Assembly: GCF_040054535.1 (NCBI RefSeq)
Contig: NC_090779.1
Location: 21,066,501 to 21,130,500 of the forward strand
Reading direction: 5' to 3'
Source of the DNA: Antennarius striatus
Taxonomy: Eukaryota > Chordata > Actinopteri > Lophiiformes > Antennariidae
Length of the DNA: 64,000 nucleotides
Position numbers and translations under genes: made by a program. Positions 1 through 13,475 of this stretch are shown piece after piece (within the stretch, counting starts at the first letter, position 1; each line of letters opens with the position of its first letter). Below the pieces are notes generated by a model. It had not been told where the DNA came from, ran no database searches, and saw only the letters and a list, made by a program, of their open reading frames with translations.

Positions 1-125
1 CTGCACAATCATACCTTTTAGATCAGGAGCTTTTTTCTTTATTATTGGTCCATGGTTAATGAGCCTTTATTCTTACTGACCCGATTAAAAATGACACTGA
101 CTGTTGCTCTGTGTTGTCTGTGCAG

Positions 126-3100
126 GACATCCACTCTCAGGGGGAGGTGATCGCCTGTCTGGAGAAGGGTTTGGTGCGAGAGGCCGAGGAGCAGCCGGGG
201 GCGCATTCCATTAAGGAGGACTGTAAGAAGTCCATCATGAGAGTCGCCGAGCTCTCTTCAGACGACTTCCACCTGGACCGCTACCTCTACTTTTCCTGTC
301 GTGATGACCGGGAGCGCTTCTGCGAAAGCGTGAGGATTTAGTTAAACTCGTGCTTAAAGACTTAAAAAGATGTCTGAAGTTTTATCAGTTAACCCTTTGT
401 TGATGTTTATATCGTCTCTGCAGTTCAGTTTTAAATTCAGTAATTTAACAGGGTTGCAAAACACAGGAGTAACTCCTGATTATTAACATGTTAATGACCC
501 AGAACATTTAACCTTGTGTGTTGGGCCTTCAGGACCTTCAGTTTCTTCTTGACCGCCGTCTATATTGCTGGAATTGAAGCTTTTGGATGTTTTTTTCAAG
601 GGCAGAATTCTGTTTTTACCACCGGCTTTTCCAGATCACTTCCACTCATGATTTCACATGGGAAAAAAAAAAGTTTCTTTTGTATTTGTGTATTTTCAGA
701 CTCTGGCTGGGGAGGGGCGAGTTTACAAATGTCTCTTCAATCACAAGTTTGAGGAGGCGATGTCTGAGAGGGTGAGTGATCACATCTAATAAGGATTTAT
801 TTTTGTGACTTTGAGCATCCTCAATGAAAATTGATCCCGTCACACACAAAAGCTCTGTGGACTTCCACGTCATGTGACTGTCTGTGTCCACAGTGCCGCG
901 AGGCTTTGACCACCAGACAGAAGCTCATTGCTCAGGACTACAAGGTTAGCTACTCACTGGCCCGAGCCTGCAAGTCTGATCTGAGGAAATACCGCTGCAG
1001 CGCCGACTCCAACATGCCCCGAGCCCGGGAAGCTCGACTGTCCTACCTGCTGCTCTGTCTGGAGTCTGCGGTGCATAGAGGTAGTTAGCCACTAATCTAT
1101 ATGTCCCCAGGCAGAGCCAGATATTTGTGAACTGTCTGACCGTTTAATCGACTACCAGCTCCCGTCCGTTCCCCAATCCGCGGTAAGCTGTGTTTTACAA
1201 CTTCACGTGTCGAGTGTTTCACCACAGTATGTTTGCGTGCGTGTGAACTTCAGGACGTGTCGTCAGTGGCGAGTGTCAGGGCGAGATGATGGACTACAGA
1301 CGGATGCTGATGGAGGACTTCTCTCTGAGTCCGGAGATTGTGCTGCATTGTCGGAGCGAGATCGAGGGTCACTGCTCCGGTCTGCACCGCAAAGGAAGAA
1401 CTCTGCACTGTCTGATGAGGGTCGGCCGGGGTGACATGGGAGCCATCGACCCCAACTGTCAGAGGGCGGTGAGTCAACAGCGATTGATGATTGTCTCCGT
1501 CTTATCACTGATACCATTTGAAGTCATTTCCAGAAGGGATGAAAGACATCTTCCTTCATTACTTTTTATATTTTTGTTCATTCATTCATATTCCGTACGT
1601 GAAGCGAACAAAAACTTTGCACAGGACTGGAGCCCAGAACGTCTCGCTGCGAGGCGACAGCGACTACCCACTACGCCACCACGATGCCCCTTTTTGTGAT
1701 TTTATATAAATGTTGTGCCTTCCATCCTCAGCTCCAGACGCTGATCCAGGAAGCCGACCCCGGAGCCGATTACCGGATCGACCGGGCGCTCAACGAAGCC
1801 TGCGAGTCAGTCATCCAGACTGCCTGCAAGCACATCCGCACCGGAGACCCCATGTGAGTGCTCCCGCGTCACGCCTACAGCGAAATCAGTGGGGGATTAA
1901 AAAAAAGACGTGATTTAAAGACGCTTTTAATAAATTTGGTCATGAAAGATCTAGATAAAGACGAACCTTTTTTAAATACTTGATCGTGTTGGTGTTTGTG
2001 GTTATACAGGATCTTGTCTTGTCTGATGGAACACCTGTACACTGAGAAGATGGTCGATGACTGTGAACACAGACTGCTGGAGCTGCAGTACTTTATTGCC
2101 AGAGACTGGAAGTAAGTCCTGCTCCTGGGTTGTAAACAAGATCTGCTTTAAACGCTTTGTACTGATTGATGACCGACTTCCACCAGATGATGAAAGGTAA
2201 AGTTACTGAGCAGTGTGTCGTTACTTGTGTCGCTCAGATTGGATCCCATCTTGTACAAGAAATGCCAAGGCGACGCCGCCCGGCTGTGCCACACCCACGG
2301 CTGGAACGAGACCACCGAGATGATGCCGCCCGGCGCCATTTTCTCCTGCCTGTACCGCCACGCCTACCGCTCTGTGGAGCAGGGACGGAGGGTCAGTGTG
2401 TGCACTTCATCTCTCTACAATGCAGTGCCTGGAAGATATTTTATTAAATCTGTGAACTTTATTACATCAGTTCACTCAAATCGCATCCACATATAATATA
2501 TATACCGGTTACAAGGAGCGTGCGTCTCCGTGGAGATCGTGGCTGCTTTAAATTCCACTTCATCTGTATGAATTACTCACAGACGTCTGAATGTTCACAA
2601 CTTCAGAGAAGGCTGAGGAATCGCAGCTGTAGCTCTACATCCTGAGTAATAGCAGTCGGTTCATCTCAGAGAGATATGCTGTGCACATTTACACATAACA
2701 CACATCAGCTTGACGTCATTGATTACTGAAATATCCCAAAGCACTTGTGGGATCGGTCCAGATCTGATGGTATTTAATGACTTGTGCCTGTCTGCACAGC
2801 TGAAAGGTCAGGCGCAGTGAAATAGTCTGGGTGAGGCTGCTGTCGTCTTGATAAACCCTGAGCTCCATCAGGGTTTTGTTTGGGGGAGAAAAAAAAATAA
2901 ATCAGACATTAAAATTGAACTCTTTCTGCTGCGCTGTGTAGTTTAGAACCGTGGCTTTAAGTTTTACTGCTTCAGTGTCCTGTGATTTGAATATGGAGTT
3001 GACATTAAAAGCATTCAGGCCGGCTCTGAAACTTCCTGTTTCGATCTGTTTCGTCTGGACTCACAGGAGATAAAAATGTATTTTAGTAGATTAATCGGTA

Positions 3101-6100
3101 GGACATTTGTGATTTTTTAAATTATTTTTTTCCTCATTAACCGGAGAATGTCCTCGTAGCTCCCCAGTGGGGCGTCTGCAGCAGAAAACCGCCGTGTGAC
3201 TGTGAGTATGTCCTGCTGCTTGAACGGATGGCGAGAATCCATGCAAATTATGAATCACGCAAATCATGGTTGCATTGATGAATCAACTGGATCGATAATT
3301 TTGCTTGATTACATCAGAGGGGGTTACATGTGTTGGCTGTCCTTAAGGTGTCAATCCATCTAAATATATTGAAAACCTTACCGTTCTACTTTCTATGGCA
3401 ACATACAGACTTGAGCATGTCTGGGAATATTACCGTATTTAACTGGAAATTTTTCACAGATCTGCTTTCAGCGCTGCTTGTTTAAAATATTGACTTTGGT
3501 GATAAACATTTATGATTTGTTTGGTTTATAGATTTAGATTCCGCTGCGATATGTCACCTAACTATTTGAAACATCCTGTTTCAAATAACTTTCATGGCCT
3601 TTTCAACTCGCGTCCCTGTACCAGACAGCAGAGGCTAAGAGAAGCATGACTTTGAGTTTACTCGATCCAAATGTGCCCTTAGGTAAAAACTTTTCACACG
3701 AGTTAATTTTACGTGGCTCTGTACTCGATGATAGTGACATAATTTGGTTGTTTTCGAGAACGGAATTCTGTGTATGCCTCTGGTCTCCTCCTCTGGGGAT
3801 CTGAAGCTCAAATGAGCCAGATATTCTCTCTCTTTCTCTTTTACTGTCTTCATTGCTTGGCTTTTATCCTGAATCACTTTCTAATGCTGTAAATAAACGT
3901 AATTACAAATCTGCTGACCTTATTTGTACACTTTACAATCTAGAGTGTAGGATCAGGTTAAGAAGAAGGAAGCGTTTCTTCTGTGTCCTCTAACCCAACT
4001 GGGTCGTCATCCTGCAGCTCTCGAGGGACTGTAAAGTGGAGGTGCAGAGGATTCTCCATCAGAGGGCTCTGGATGTGAAGCTGGACCCTGAACTCCAGAG
4101 ACGCTGTATGACCGACTTGGGTAAATGGTGCAGCGAGAAGACTGAGGCCGGACAGGAGCTGGAGTGTCTGCAGGATCACCTGGAGGATCTGGTGTCTGAC
4201 TGCAGAGACGTGGTGGGAAACCTGACGGAGCTGGAGTCGGAGGTAACCACATCCACATCCATCACAGCTGCAACACAGTGATGCAAAGCTTTGTTCTAAT
4301 CAGCCAGAGGTCGCTGTGTTCCTGCTGTTTCCTCCTATTAATCACAAATAAATACTTTTGTTCTTCCTTTTACGTTGTCAGGATATTCAGATTGAGGCGC
4401 TGCTGATGAGAGCCTGTGAACCCGTCATCCAGACCCACTGCCACGTAAGTCTGAGCTGGCTCTCGTTTCTTTTGAATCCTAATTTAAATGAGTCAGGCCA
4501 ATAGGTTTCACTGATCTAACCAAATATTTACGTTCTTGCCTTTTCATTTTATAATGAGCTGTTGAAAATGCATTTTTTAATGTTGACCTTTAAAATCCGG
4601 ACGTCCCTCTCTCTGTTAGGAGGTAGCTGATAACCAGATCGACACGGGGGATCTGATGGAGTGTTTGGTTCAAAACAAACACCAGAAGGAGATGAATGAG
4701 AAGTGCGCAGTGGGAGTGACGCACTTCCAGCTGGTGAGCAGAACCATGCAAATATGTTTCAGTGACGTTTTAACTAAGTAGAAAAAAAATGAAGGCTTGT
4801 AAAAGTGAATAATCTCATCATACCTCCTTTTGGGCATTTACTGTAATTATGCAATCTGAAGTAGGATTCAGATACAAAGATGTCTGTATTCTTTTTTTTT
4901 TTACATACTGTATATTAGACTTAAACAGGTGCATTGTACATTTTTGTTCTTCACATATCAGACATTTATGTTTAACATTTAAAAATATTCTGTAGCTTGC
5001 AGCAGTGCATGTGAAGCCGTTCTCAGATTTATTACTAATAATTTACTCTGTCCCTCTACCTACAGATTCAGATCAAAGATTTCCGTTTCTCCTACAAATT
5101 CAAGACCGCTTGCAAGGAGGATGTCCTCAAACTCTGTCCCAACATCAAGAAGAAGTGAGAACTAACACAAAAACAACCGAGCGGTTCAGAAACAATGCTG
5201 CATCCTGACATGTTCCTGTCTGACAGCTTCCAGCTTCATCTCACCTCAAACATCTTGTTTTTACTTGTTGAAATTAATAATTAGACCTTTGGAAATCTGA
5301 TATTTTGTAGTCCGTACCACGAGTGAGGTTTGACCTTTTTTATATTAAAATATCTTTCCTAATTTGATATTTAATTTTTTTCAACTTATGCAGAGGGTTT
5401 TTTTTTCTTTCACACACTGAAGAAATAATCTGGTTTGTTGTATTTTTAAAAACCACTGCAGTTGTGATGCCAGCATTTTTTAAACATTCTCACTTATTTA
5501 TTTTGGAACAATTTAAGCATATTTTAATTAAAATATAAAATATATTCTAGTAGACAATGATTAAAGTGTGATTTACTGCAGTGTCTCCCATTCTATTAAA
5601 GCATAGGGTTTGGATCCACCCTCAAGTGACTTTTTGCTTAACTCCAGTTCTGGCAGTTTGCTTCAATAGTAATGGGAGTTATGGTTGTGTGAACATTGAG
5701 CATTTGAATTGCAGGTTCTAAAGTTGAATTAACCTCACAATACGTTGTTTTTTTTTCCCTAACTGAACAAGAAGAAGACTGGATGTGTGAGCTCTTATCT
5801 GTCTCATTCAGGGTGGATGTCGTGATCTGCCTCAGCACCACAGTGAGGAATGACACCCTGCAGGACGCCAAGGAGCAGCGAGTGTCAGTCAAATGCCGTA
5901 AACAGCTGCGGGTGGAGGAGGTGGAGATGGTATGTTCAGTAACAACACAGCGCAGTCACTGTCAGCCTTTCAGTGTGACATCCAGTCAGTTCATTGTTCA
6001 AAGAGCCAGAGGCAGGCCCACTACCCACAGCAGTCCAACATGGGACTCTAAGAACAAGTGCTGCGGTCTGTTTATGTGTAGTTTCCTTTATTTTATTCTA

Positions 6101-6388
6101 ATATGTCTTTTTAGAGCGGATTTGTTTTTCCGGGTCAGAGGCTTGATTGTGAAACACTTTATTGCACAAACAGGAACTGATTGGCCCAAAGAAAGAAGTA
6201 GTTTAAGGCAAAAAACTTAACAGTGATGTGTCATGGATGGAGTATAGGTCTGATTTGAGTCGGTTTTGTTTTTTTGCCCCAATTGAAATTGATTTGTATC
6301 ATGTTTGGCATAGAAAAGGACTGGTAATATAAAAACAAAGGTCCTGGCTAGAAAAAAATCAATGAAAAAGGAATGACAAAAGAATATC

Positions 6389-6422
<34 letters not shown>

Positions 6423-9400
6423 TTTATTGAATATTGTTTCCTGTTACACTGCTTGAGGCACTGTTATATGTTACACATTTTACTTGAAAAATAAGTTGTC
6501 ACAGAAAGCGTTTTACGATTATTTGGACACAAGGTTTTTTGAAACAAAAAAGTCAACACAAACAAATCTGCACATTTCTCTATACGACAGGTTGTTTGTG
6601 TAACTTCTGTGTTTGTTTCCTTTTCTTTTGTACAATTTTAATTTTTCTGTTTTTTGGACATCTCTACAGTCAGAGGACATCCGCCTGGAGCCCGAGTTAT
6701 ACGACTCCTGCAAGCAGGACATCATCAGACTGTGTCAGAACGTGGCCTTCGGCAATGCACAGGTCAAGTTACACAGACACACACACAAGCACGCACTTGG
6801 TGTAATTTATCATTATTTTTACACTGCTGTGGAAAATGTGTTATTGGCACATGTATTTGTGCAGCGGCAGTAAGTGATTAAAACAATGAAGAATAAAAAT
6901 TGAAACAACATAAGGTTATTTAAGCAGAATTTCAACACGAAAGTTTAATATTATTGATTGAAAATGGGCAAGAAATGAATCGTAACTTCATAAAATATGG
7001 TGGAAGAAGGTTATTGAAATATTATTCACTTCAGTACAAAAGATTGACATTTAAACACTTTCATTTTAACAAATGAGATGAATTGTTTTCCAGATCTTTG
7101 TGTTGTCTTTTAAAAACACACAAACTTCTTCTTCTACCCTGCAGTTTGACATGACATGCTTTCCCTGACGGTCAAACCGTGTCGCTCTCTCCGTGCAGGT
7201 CATCGAGTGTCTGAAGGAGAACAAACGTCAGCTGACTCAGCGCTGCCATCAGCGCATCTTCAAGCTGCAGGAGGTGGAGATGGTTGATCCTGAACTGGAC
7301 TACCAGCTGATGAGAGTGTGCAAGCACATGATCAGGGTAGGACAGCGTGAAGGATCTCTAGTGTGTCGAGGAATGGTGCACAATGACGTCTTATGGTTAA
7401 GTGTTTAATGGACATTGAGAGAATCCATCAGAGGATGGAAAATCCTTTCACAGCAAATTAAATCAGCTTCACATGATCATGGCCGGAGACGGACAGCGGT
7501 ATAACACAGTCAGGGTACTGGCATTGCCGGAGTAGTTTTTAATGTTAAATAAAGTGAATGTGAAGTGATCTGCCTGAAGCATGGGGCATTTCGAACGTGT
7601 TTTCTCCCGTTTATAACAGCAGTTCCATGTGAATGTGTGTTCCAGCGGTTCTGCACGGAGTCTGACGGGAAGAACGTCCTTCAGTGTCTGAAACAGAACA
7701 AAAACAGTGAGCTGATGGACCCTAAATGTAAGCAGATGATCACCAAGAGGCAAATCACCCAGAACACAGGTAAACATAAACATACACACACACACACACC
7801 CTTACAACATGACCATTCACCACGTGCTGAATCTGAGCGTGTGTGTGTGCAGACTACCGGCTGAACCCGGTGCTGAGGAAGGCCTGTAAAGCCGACATCC
7901 CCAAGTTCTGCCAGCCCATCCTGAACAAGGCGACGCCTGACAGCGAGCTGGAGGGTCAGGTCATCTCCTGCCTCAAACTCAAATACGCCGACCAGGTCAG
8001 CAGAAGTATTGGTCACCTAGACACCTTGAGCACAGTTCGATTGTTGTTCAGTTTGATTTAAGAAACCCACTTTTCGATTACTGGTCAACAAAAGTCCAGA
8101 ACAACTGAAAATGACTTTTTTTGTGTTATTAATCATGTGTTGGTGCACTAAGCCTTAAAAACGGAATATGGGAAGCTCTTGGATTCTTCTGGTTCATGAT
8201 CGTGTGTTTGTCACAGCGTCTGTCTCCTGACTGTGAGGATCAGATCCGGGTCATCCTGCAGGAGTCGGCTCTGGACTACAGACTGGACCCTCAGCTGCAG
8301 ATCCACTGCACCCAAGAGGTTCGCTCATTTCTACTTCAGTACAAACACACATTTCTCTCGCCAACGAGTCATTGACCGTCTGTGATTTAAAGAAAAATAA
8401 CTCCTGTTGTTGTTTGATTTTGTCCCTAGCAGCTGTTTCCTGTTTCCAAAATGCTTTTTTACTGTATTTCACTGTATTTTTTAGCATCTAGAAACCTTTT
8501 TTTGACATTTAACATTCTGTAGAGTATCAGTACACATTCTTTTTTGGTTGACTCGGTATGACTTGCATAATTTCATGAGAGTAAAAAAACCTTAAATTTA
8601 ATGGGGTGTGTGAGAAACAGGGTTTATCTATAGCAATGTGGTTTGTGGCCTGTAGAGGGTGACAAAGTACACCAAGTCCTTCTGAGACCTGCTTCAACTG
8701 ATAGAGTTGTCAGAGGATTCTCACTGTACCAGAGGTGTTGTTGGGGTTCTGCACATTGAGTAGTTTGGAGTTCATTCAGTCAGATAACAGAAGATCTTGA
8801 TGTCATGAATGTGTGTGTTCTCAGATTTCCAGGCTTTGTCCAGAAGAAGCAGCGGCTCAGGAGCAGACAGGACAAGTGGAGGAGTGTCTGAAAGTTAACC
8901 TGCTGAAGATTAAACAGGAAGGATGCAAGAAAGTAAGGAAACTGGTTGGGGGGGGGGAAATCTCTCCATATGTATTTTTTAAATTTTGACATATAAAAAC
9001 CTTGTCCAATCTCTCATCCTCTTCATTCTCATCCTTTTTTATGGCCCCACCCCTTATTATCCTATTTTCTCCCCCCCCCCCCAGGAAGTGTTGAACATGT
9101 TGAAGGAAAGTAAGGCGGACATCTTTGTTGACCCCGTCCTCCACACAGCCTGCGCTCTGGACATTAAACACCAGTGTGCAGCAATCCCTCCTGGCAAAGG
9201 GCGCCGTGAGTCCAGAATCAAACGCACACCTCAGCTGTGACAGACAACTCGCATTCAGGGAAATTCTAGATTTAATCGATTAAGTTCAAATGCAGAGAAC
9301 GTGAAAGTAGAACTTCAGTTCTACTATCAATCAATCAATCAATGTCAGATGATTAAGTGAAAGATTTGTTTGTTTAGTATCTGTTAAAACAGATTTGTAA

Positions 9401-9863
9401 GTAGGGCAACTAGAAGTCATGTGATTGTTCCCTCAGAGATGTCGTGCCTGATGGAGGCGCTGCAGGACAAACGTGTTCGTCTGCAGCCCGAGTGCAAGAA
9501 GAGACTTCAGGATCGCATCGACATGTGGAGCTACGCCGCCAAGGTATTGCACATGCTTTCTAAAGACATGAAATATGTTAGTAAAATGTGATTTTTACAA
9601 AGATCGTACAATAAGAAGAGATAATTCATAGCGTTCGTTTCTGTTTTTATTTTGGAACCGAAGTTCTACTTTCACGTTCTCTGCTTTCCCGTCAGGTGGC
9701 TCCCGCCGACGGCTTCTCAGACCTCGCCATGCAGGTGATGGCGTCGCCGTCCAAGAACTACATCCTGACGGTGATCGGCGTAGGCGTGGCTCTGCTCTTC
9801 CTAATGGGGCTGTTCTGTGGCAGATTCACCAAACGCATCACTCAGGAGCTGAAGGACAGGTAG
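126..9863 (+). CDS. glg1: Golgi apparatus protein 1 (GLG1 / ESL-1 / MG-160), 3' portion, 21 exons
   Basis: GLG1 is a type I Golgi membrane glycoprotein built of Cys-rich repeats; the family binds FGFs, limits TGF-beta maturation and carries E-selectin ligand glycans. Exons: 126-329, 700-771, 894-1080, 1254-1468, 1732-1853, 2010-2111, 2238-2391, 4018-4242, 4382-4444, 4620-4733, 5066-5154, 5812-5929, 6670-6762, 7199-7336, 7646-7769, 7853-7995, 8217-8318, 8825-8932, 9085-9205, 9437-9543, 9696-9863. All junctions are GT-AG and phases agree throughout: 2769 nt, 922 codons plus TAG. Repeats show the spaced-Cys pattern (CLEKGL, CRDDRERFC, CLMEHLYTEKM, CPNIKKK, CLKQNKNSELMD). The last exon encodes a membrane span (YILTVIGVGVALLFLMGLF) and a short basic tail ending ELKDR. 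Human GLG1 is about 1180 aa, so roughly 250 N-terminal residues lie left of the window. Every exon matches the remembered human protein closely; the frame is intact. Confidence 0.97.
1619..1690 (-). repeat. tRNA-derived SINE fragment in glg1 intron 4
   Basis: Read on the minus strand, 1678-1668 is TGGCGTAGTGG, an exact fit to the pol III A box. About 33 nt further on, 1635-1625 is a degenerate B box (GGGCTCCAGTC). The plus strand has the 'gaggcgacagcg...ccactacgccacc' wording of a very common teleost dispersed repeat. Only the head is present. It lies in the 263 nt intron 1469-1731, close to the acceptor of exon 5. Confidence 0.6.
2392..4017 (+). other. glg1: glg1 intron 7, largest intron in the window part of the gene
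   Basis: This 1626 nt intron runs from a GTCAGT donor to a CCTGCAG acceptor. No coding exon, RNA gene or transposon could be recognised on either strand. Other glg1 introns above 300 nt (330-699, 4734-5065, 5155-5811, 5930-6669, 6763-7198, 7337-7645, 8319-8824) also hold nothing recognisable apart from an AT tract in intron 12. Confidence 0.6.
6391..6419. repeat. (TA)n microsatellite in glg1 intron 12
   Basis: Uninterrupted alternating TA of about 28 nt, inside the intron 5930-6669. Confidence 0.9.
7770..7852 (+). promoter_or_regulatory. glg1: 83 nt glg1 intron with complementary CA and GT tracts
   Basis: This minimal-length intron has a (CA)n tract just after the donor (about 7783-7799) and a (GT)n tract just before the acceptor (about 7839-7849). 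The two are complementary in the transcript and could pair, bringing donor and acceptor together. Pairing is inferred; the repeats are directly visible. Confidence 0.4.
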
Positions 9864-12800
9864 ACCTCACTTGTTCGGAGGTCAGGACAAAACCCACAGG
9901 AGAAATGACCACGGCTGAAAAAAAAAACAAAACAAGACAAAAAAAAAGAAATCCTCCACCGCTCTATACCCCCACGAAAACTCCACCTGCCTCTCCCGAG
10001 TTGCCGCTCCAGTTCTCCTCGCCCCACCCCAAAAACACCCCTCTCCCTTATTTGTACCTCACGTTGCTGCAGTGATATAACCCGCAATCTTACCAGTGAA
10101 AGTGGGCTTGATCAATGAGTCATCTGTGTTCCTCTTATGCAGCCCCTCCCCCCACCGCCTCATCTCCAAGAGGCCACGCCCCCTACTCCCGCCTTTTTAC
10201 TCACCTTTTTTTCCTAGGCTTCGAACCAGAGCATCAAATCCCCTCGCAGTTTAACCCCTCACTCGCCTGATGTAGAAGCAGTGTTACTCCCCTTGTTTTC
10301 TTCCTTTTTCTACGAGGGGGGGGGGGTGAAGAAAGGGAGTTGGTTATGGTGGGGTTTGTCAGGATCTGAAATCAGGTCACAAGGTCAGGAGGTGTCAAAG
10401 GAGTTATTTTAAATGTAAATGTGTAGAAAGGGGGGGGGGTGCTCACGTAAAGAGCGGATTAATGACTCCATTATTTTAATGACTACAGTGCGTGCGTGTG
10501 TGTGTGTGTGTTTGACATCAAGCGACCGTTGGTATGCGTGATTGAAGTTGTCTTTCTACCGCCATGATCTAATTTGTCCTCCTGCTAAAGACTTCTTTTT
10601 TATTTTTTTTCGGGGGTATGTTTGGCGATGAATGTGTGCGAGCTGATGTGCGATAGTTGCATTTTAGTTTTAAACGCCATGGGACTGCCAAGGTGGGTGG
10701 TGCCAACCAGCGAGAGAGAGAGAGAGAGAGAGAGGATCAACACACTCAGCCATCTCGCTCACAGCTCTACGTACAACCGCATCATTTGTGTTGTTGTTTG
10801 TTTTTCTTTTTTTTTTGAATGGCGGATGTGACGACAACCGCTGTTCTTCAACGCAGTCCTTTTTTTCATTTTTTTTTTACCCATCCTGCACCACAAACAC
10901 ACCACGTCCGCCCTGCTTCTCCCAGTTTAGCCATTTCATGGTTCTATCAGCGAGTTGTACGTACGACACGAAGATGCTGCCGCTCGCTCCCGCCGCGCCG
11001 TGAGACAGAATCAGGAGTGATCCCAGTCTGACCTGGGATCGGGTGGAGGAGTGTTTGTTCTCCTCCCAGTCATGAACTGGTGGAGCAGCTGCTGGCGCTG
11101 TGCCAGTCGGTACAGAAGAACTGAGAGTGCAGGAAAAACCTAGAAAAAAAGGAATGAAATTTTTCTAGATTATTATGGAGATGTGAACAATTTTGTGTAA
11201 AGATGATACTGGAATCATTGCACATTTTTCCTTCCTTTTTTTTTTATATCTATAAATATATATATATTGTTTTGTCATAGCCTTATTTATTTGTTTACTA
11301 AAGGTCAAAGTTTTTTGTTTCATCTTTTTCTGATTTGAATGTTCTCTTGTTGCCTTTTCTAGCAAGCTTCACTCCTTCCCACAGCGGGGAAGGAGGTAGA
11401 TGATGGAGGAAGGGTGGGAGGATATGGGGGAGGAAGACAGTGCAGCAAAGGTACGGCCTCCTCTCGCTATCGAGCTGTGCCAGACGCTGATTGAATTAGT
11501 GAATGCCCCTCTGGTCGGACAGATTCAGATTCCTGCTGTGGTCCAGATCCAACGGATTAAAGCATCCAGTGACAAATTACAGTAATTGAAATTTATCATT
11601 TAATAATTGGAATCTGCTGCTTTTCATCCCTGACCAGCGATGCAGACGTGAATACCTACTGGACTAATATGTGCAAGTCTAATGCAATTAAATGCATTTC
11701 GATCAGAGCATATCTTTCAATATCCTTCAATTTGAACCTATAAAATATTAGCGAAAAAGATCTTTAAAATTTCCTCAAGCTTTTTTTTTTCCTGATTTGA
11801 CCTACCAGCAGTCATTCTTTTGGCTAAATTTGAATTTGCTGCAATTTGTTAAATAATGAATGGATTTTTGAAGTTTAGCAATAGAATACAAACGCTGACG
11901 GAAGATGCAAAATCAGTTTTGTTTTTTGTAAAGGGAAGGCGGTAAGAATATCAATTTATGAATTTTATCAATTTTTAGCATCTTCCCGGTAAAGTACTGA
12001 GTGAAAAAAACATTAACTGTAATAACATTTATCCACTTTATCATCTGACTGTCTGCTCTGGACTGACGGTGATTAAAAGCTATTCTAAATTGAATCTTTA
12101 GTTTCAGTAAAGTGCTCTGCGCGGCACTGACATGGCGTGATGATATCTGATCTGTCCAATCAGTGAGTTGCTTTCCAGCACATACGACATTAGTCGTATA
12201 GTTCTTGGTCTGCATCATTTCAAATCTCTGAGAAATCAGAATCCACTGGTCACGTTCATTTCAAATCAGTGAGAAATAATTCAGTGTGGGGACTTTCTAG
12301 TTTTTCTCCCAGTGCTTTTGCCGTGCTGTTCACTTCCTCCTTCTTAAATCACCCCTCTTTGCCGGTTTTCGACGGCCGCTTTCGCTCACTAGTCCATATC
12401 AAAACACTGCAACATTCGATGCAGTCAAAATTGTCATATTTGGGCCTTATTTTGCTGCTCATTTTCATCTGTCAACTCTTGTGCTCGTTGTAGTTTGTGA
12501 ATGTGTTTGCGAAGACGGAGGTAGATTTCCAGGTGGTGTGTATCGAACCAGGTTGGTCCTGCTGTATTGTTTGTCAAAATCTCCAGATGGTGTATGGTTT
12601 GTGAAAAAAAGAAAAAGAAAAGAAAAAGGGTCCAACACACGAGTGAATAGTGAAACGCTTCTCTCACTGGACTGAACAGACTCAGGACCTGCTGCCTGTC
12701 TCTTTAAGAGGCGGGGCCGCTCAAAAAAAAAAGCCACATGACCTAGGATACAGGAAATGACTCTTCAGTGATCTCTGGAACGTAGCAGAGGATCGTTTTA

Positions 12801-13475
12801 CTTCTTTATTCAAAAGCCTGGATGAACCAAATTCTACACGGTCTGAAGTCCGAAGGGTTCCTGTTGAGTTTTTTATTTTTTTTGTCTCAGTGTGAAGACT
12901 GGAAAAAAAAAAAAAGTTGTGATTTCAAAAAAAAACTTCTCCCAGCCAGTTTTGTGTACACATGTACAAAACAGAGTGGAACATGCTGTAAACTACCATC
13001 TGTGCAGTTAACCTGTCTTTTTACGTTATGAAGCTTGCATTGGTGAGTGCTGTCCTGCTTGTAAATGACTCATCCTGATTCGTTGCACTGCCTTCACCTT
13101 TTTTTTTCTCCCCCATCTGATGTTAAAGCGTGCCTGCTCATGTCCAACCTATGGTTGCCACTGTACAAAACATCCCAGAACCCCCTGAAGCACCCAACAG
13201 AGAAGCATGTGGGGATGCGACTGTGTGATGCCCACAGACGGACTGTCGGCGGATTCTGTGTGATCTCCATTTGGTTCTAGCAGTTATTACTAAAAGAATT
13301 TACATTTTTTTCGTTGTGATCAAGACTTTTTTTTCCTTACCTGAATTCACAGAACCCATGATCAACTGATTCACTTGTTCCTGTACCCTTTCTTTTGGTT
13401 TCTTTCTATTTGTTGCTATGTACAGATGAAAATTGGACAGTTTGTTAATAATAATAAAGTCTGCAAGGTTTGTAT
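9864..13475 (+). other. glg1: glg1 3' untranslated region
   Basis: About 3.6 kb follows the TAG stop with no other gene. It contains a GT tract (10495-10511), a GA tract (10711-10733), two G runs (near 10316-10327 and 10431-10439), AT-rich stretches, and an end piece of balanced composition from about 12940. GLG1 transcripts are known to carry long 3' UTRs. The short open frame at 11400-11585 has no start context, splice site or family resemblance and is treated as non-coding. Confidence 0.7.
13453..13458 (+). terminator. glg1: AATAAA poly(A) signal of glg1
   Basis: An AATAAA hexamer is followed within about 30 nt by a TG/T-rich stretch (TTTGTATTCTTTTGTCCTG), the usual cleavage arrangement. 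It is the clearest signal before sequence composition changes. No equally good hexamer with a downstream GU-rich element was noticed earlier in the UTR. Confidence 0.65.

Noticed and set aside
1286-1699. Long open frames running through glg1 exons into introns
   Set aside because: The coding part is explained by spliced glg1; the extension crosses a clear donor.
10314-10440. G runs as G-quadruplexes
   Set aside because: Each is a single homopolymer run without the four spaced G tracts needed for an intramolecular quadruplex.
11400-11585. 61-codon open frame in the glg1 3' UTR
   Set aside because: Good-looking composition but no family match, no upstream exon, and it lies within a transcribed UTR.
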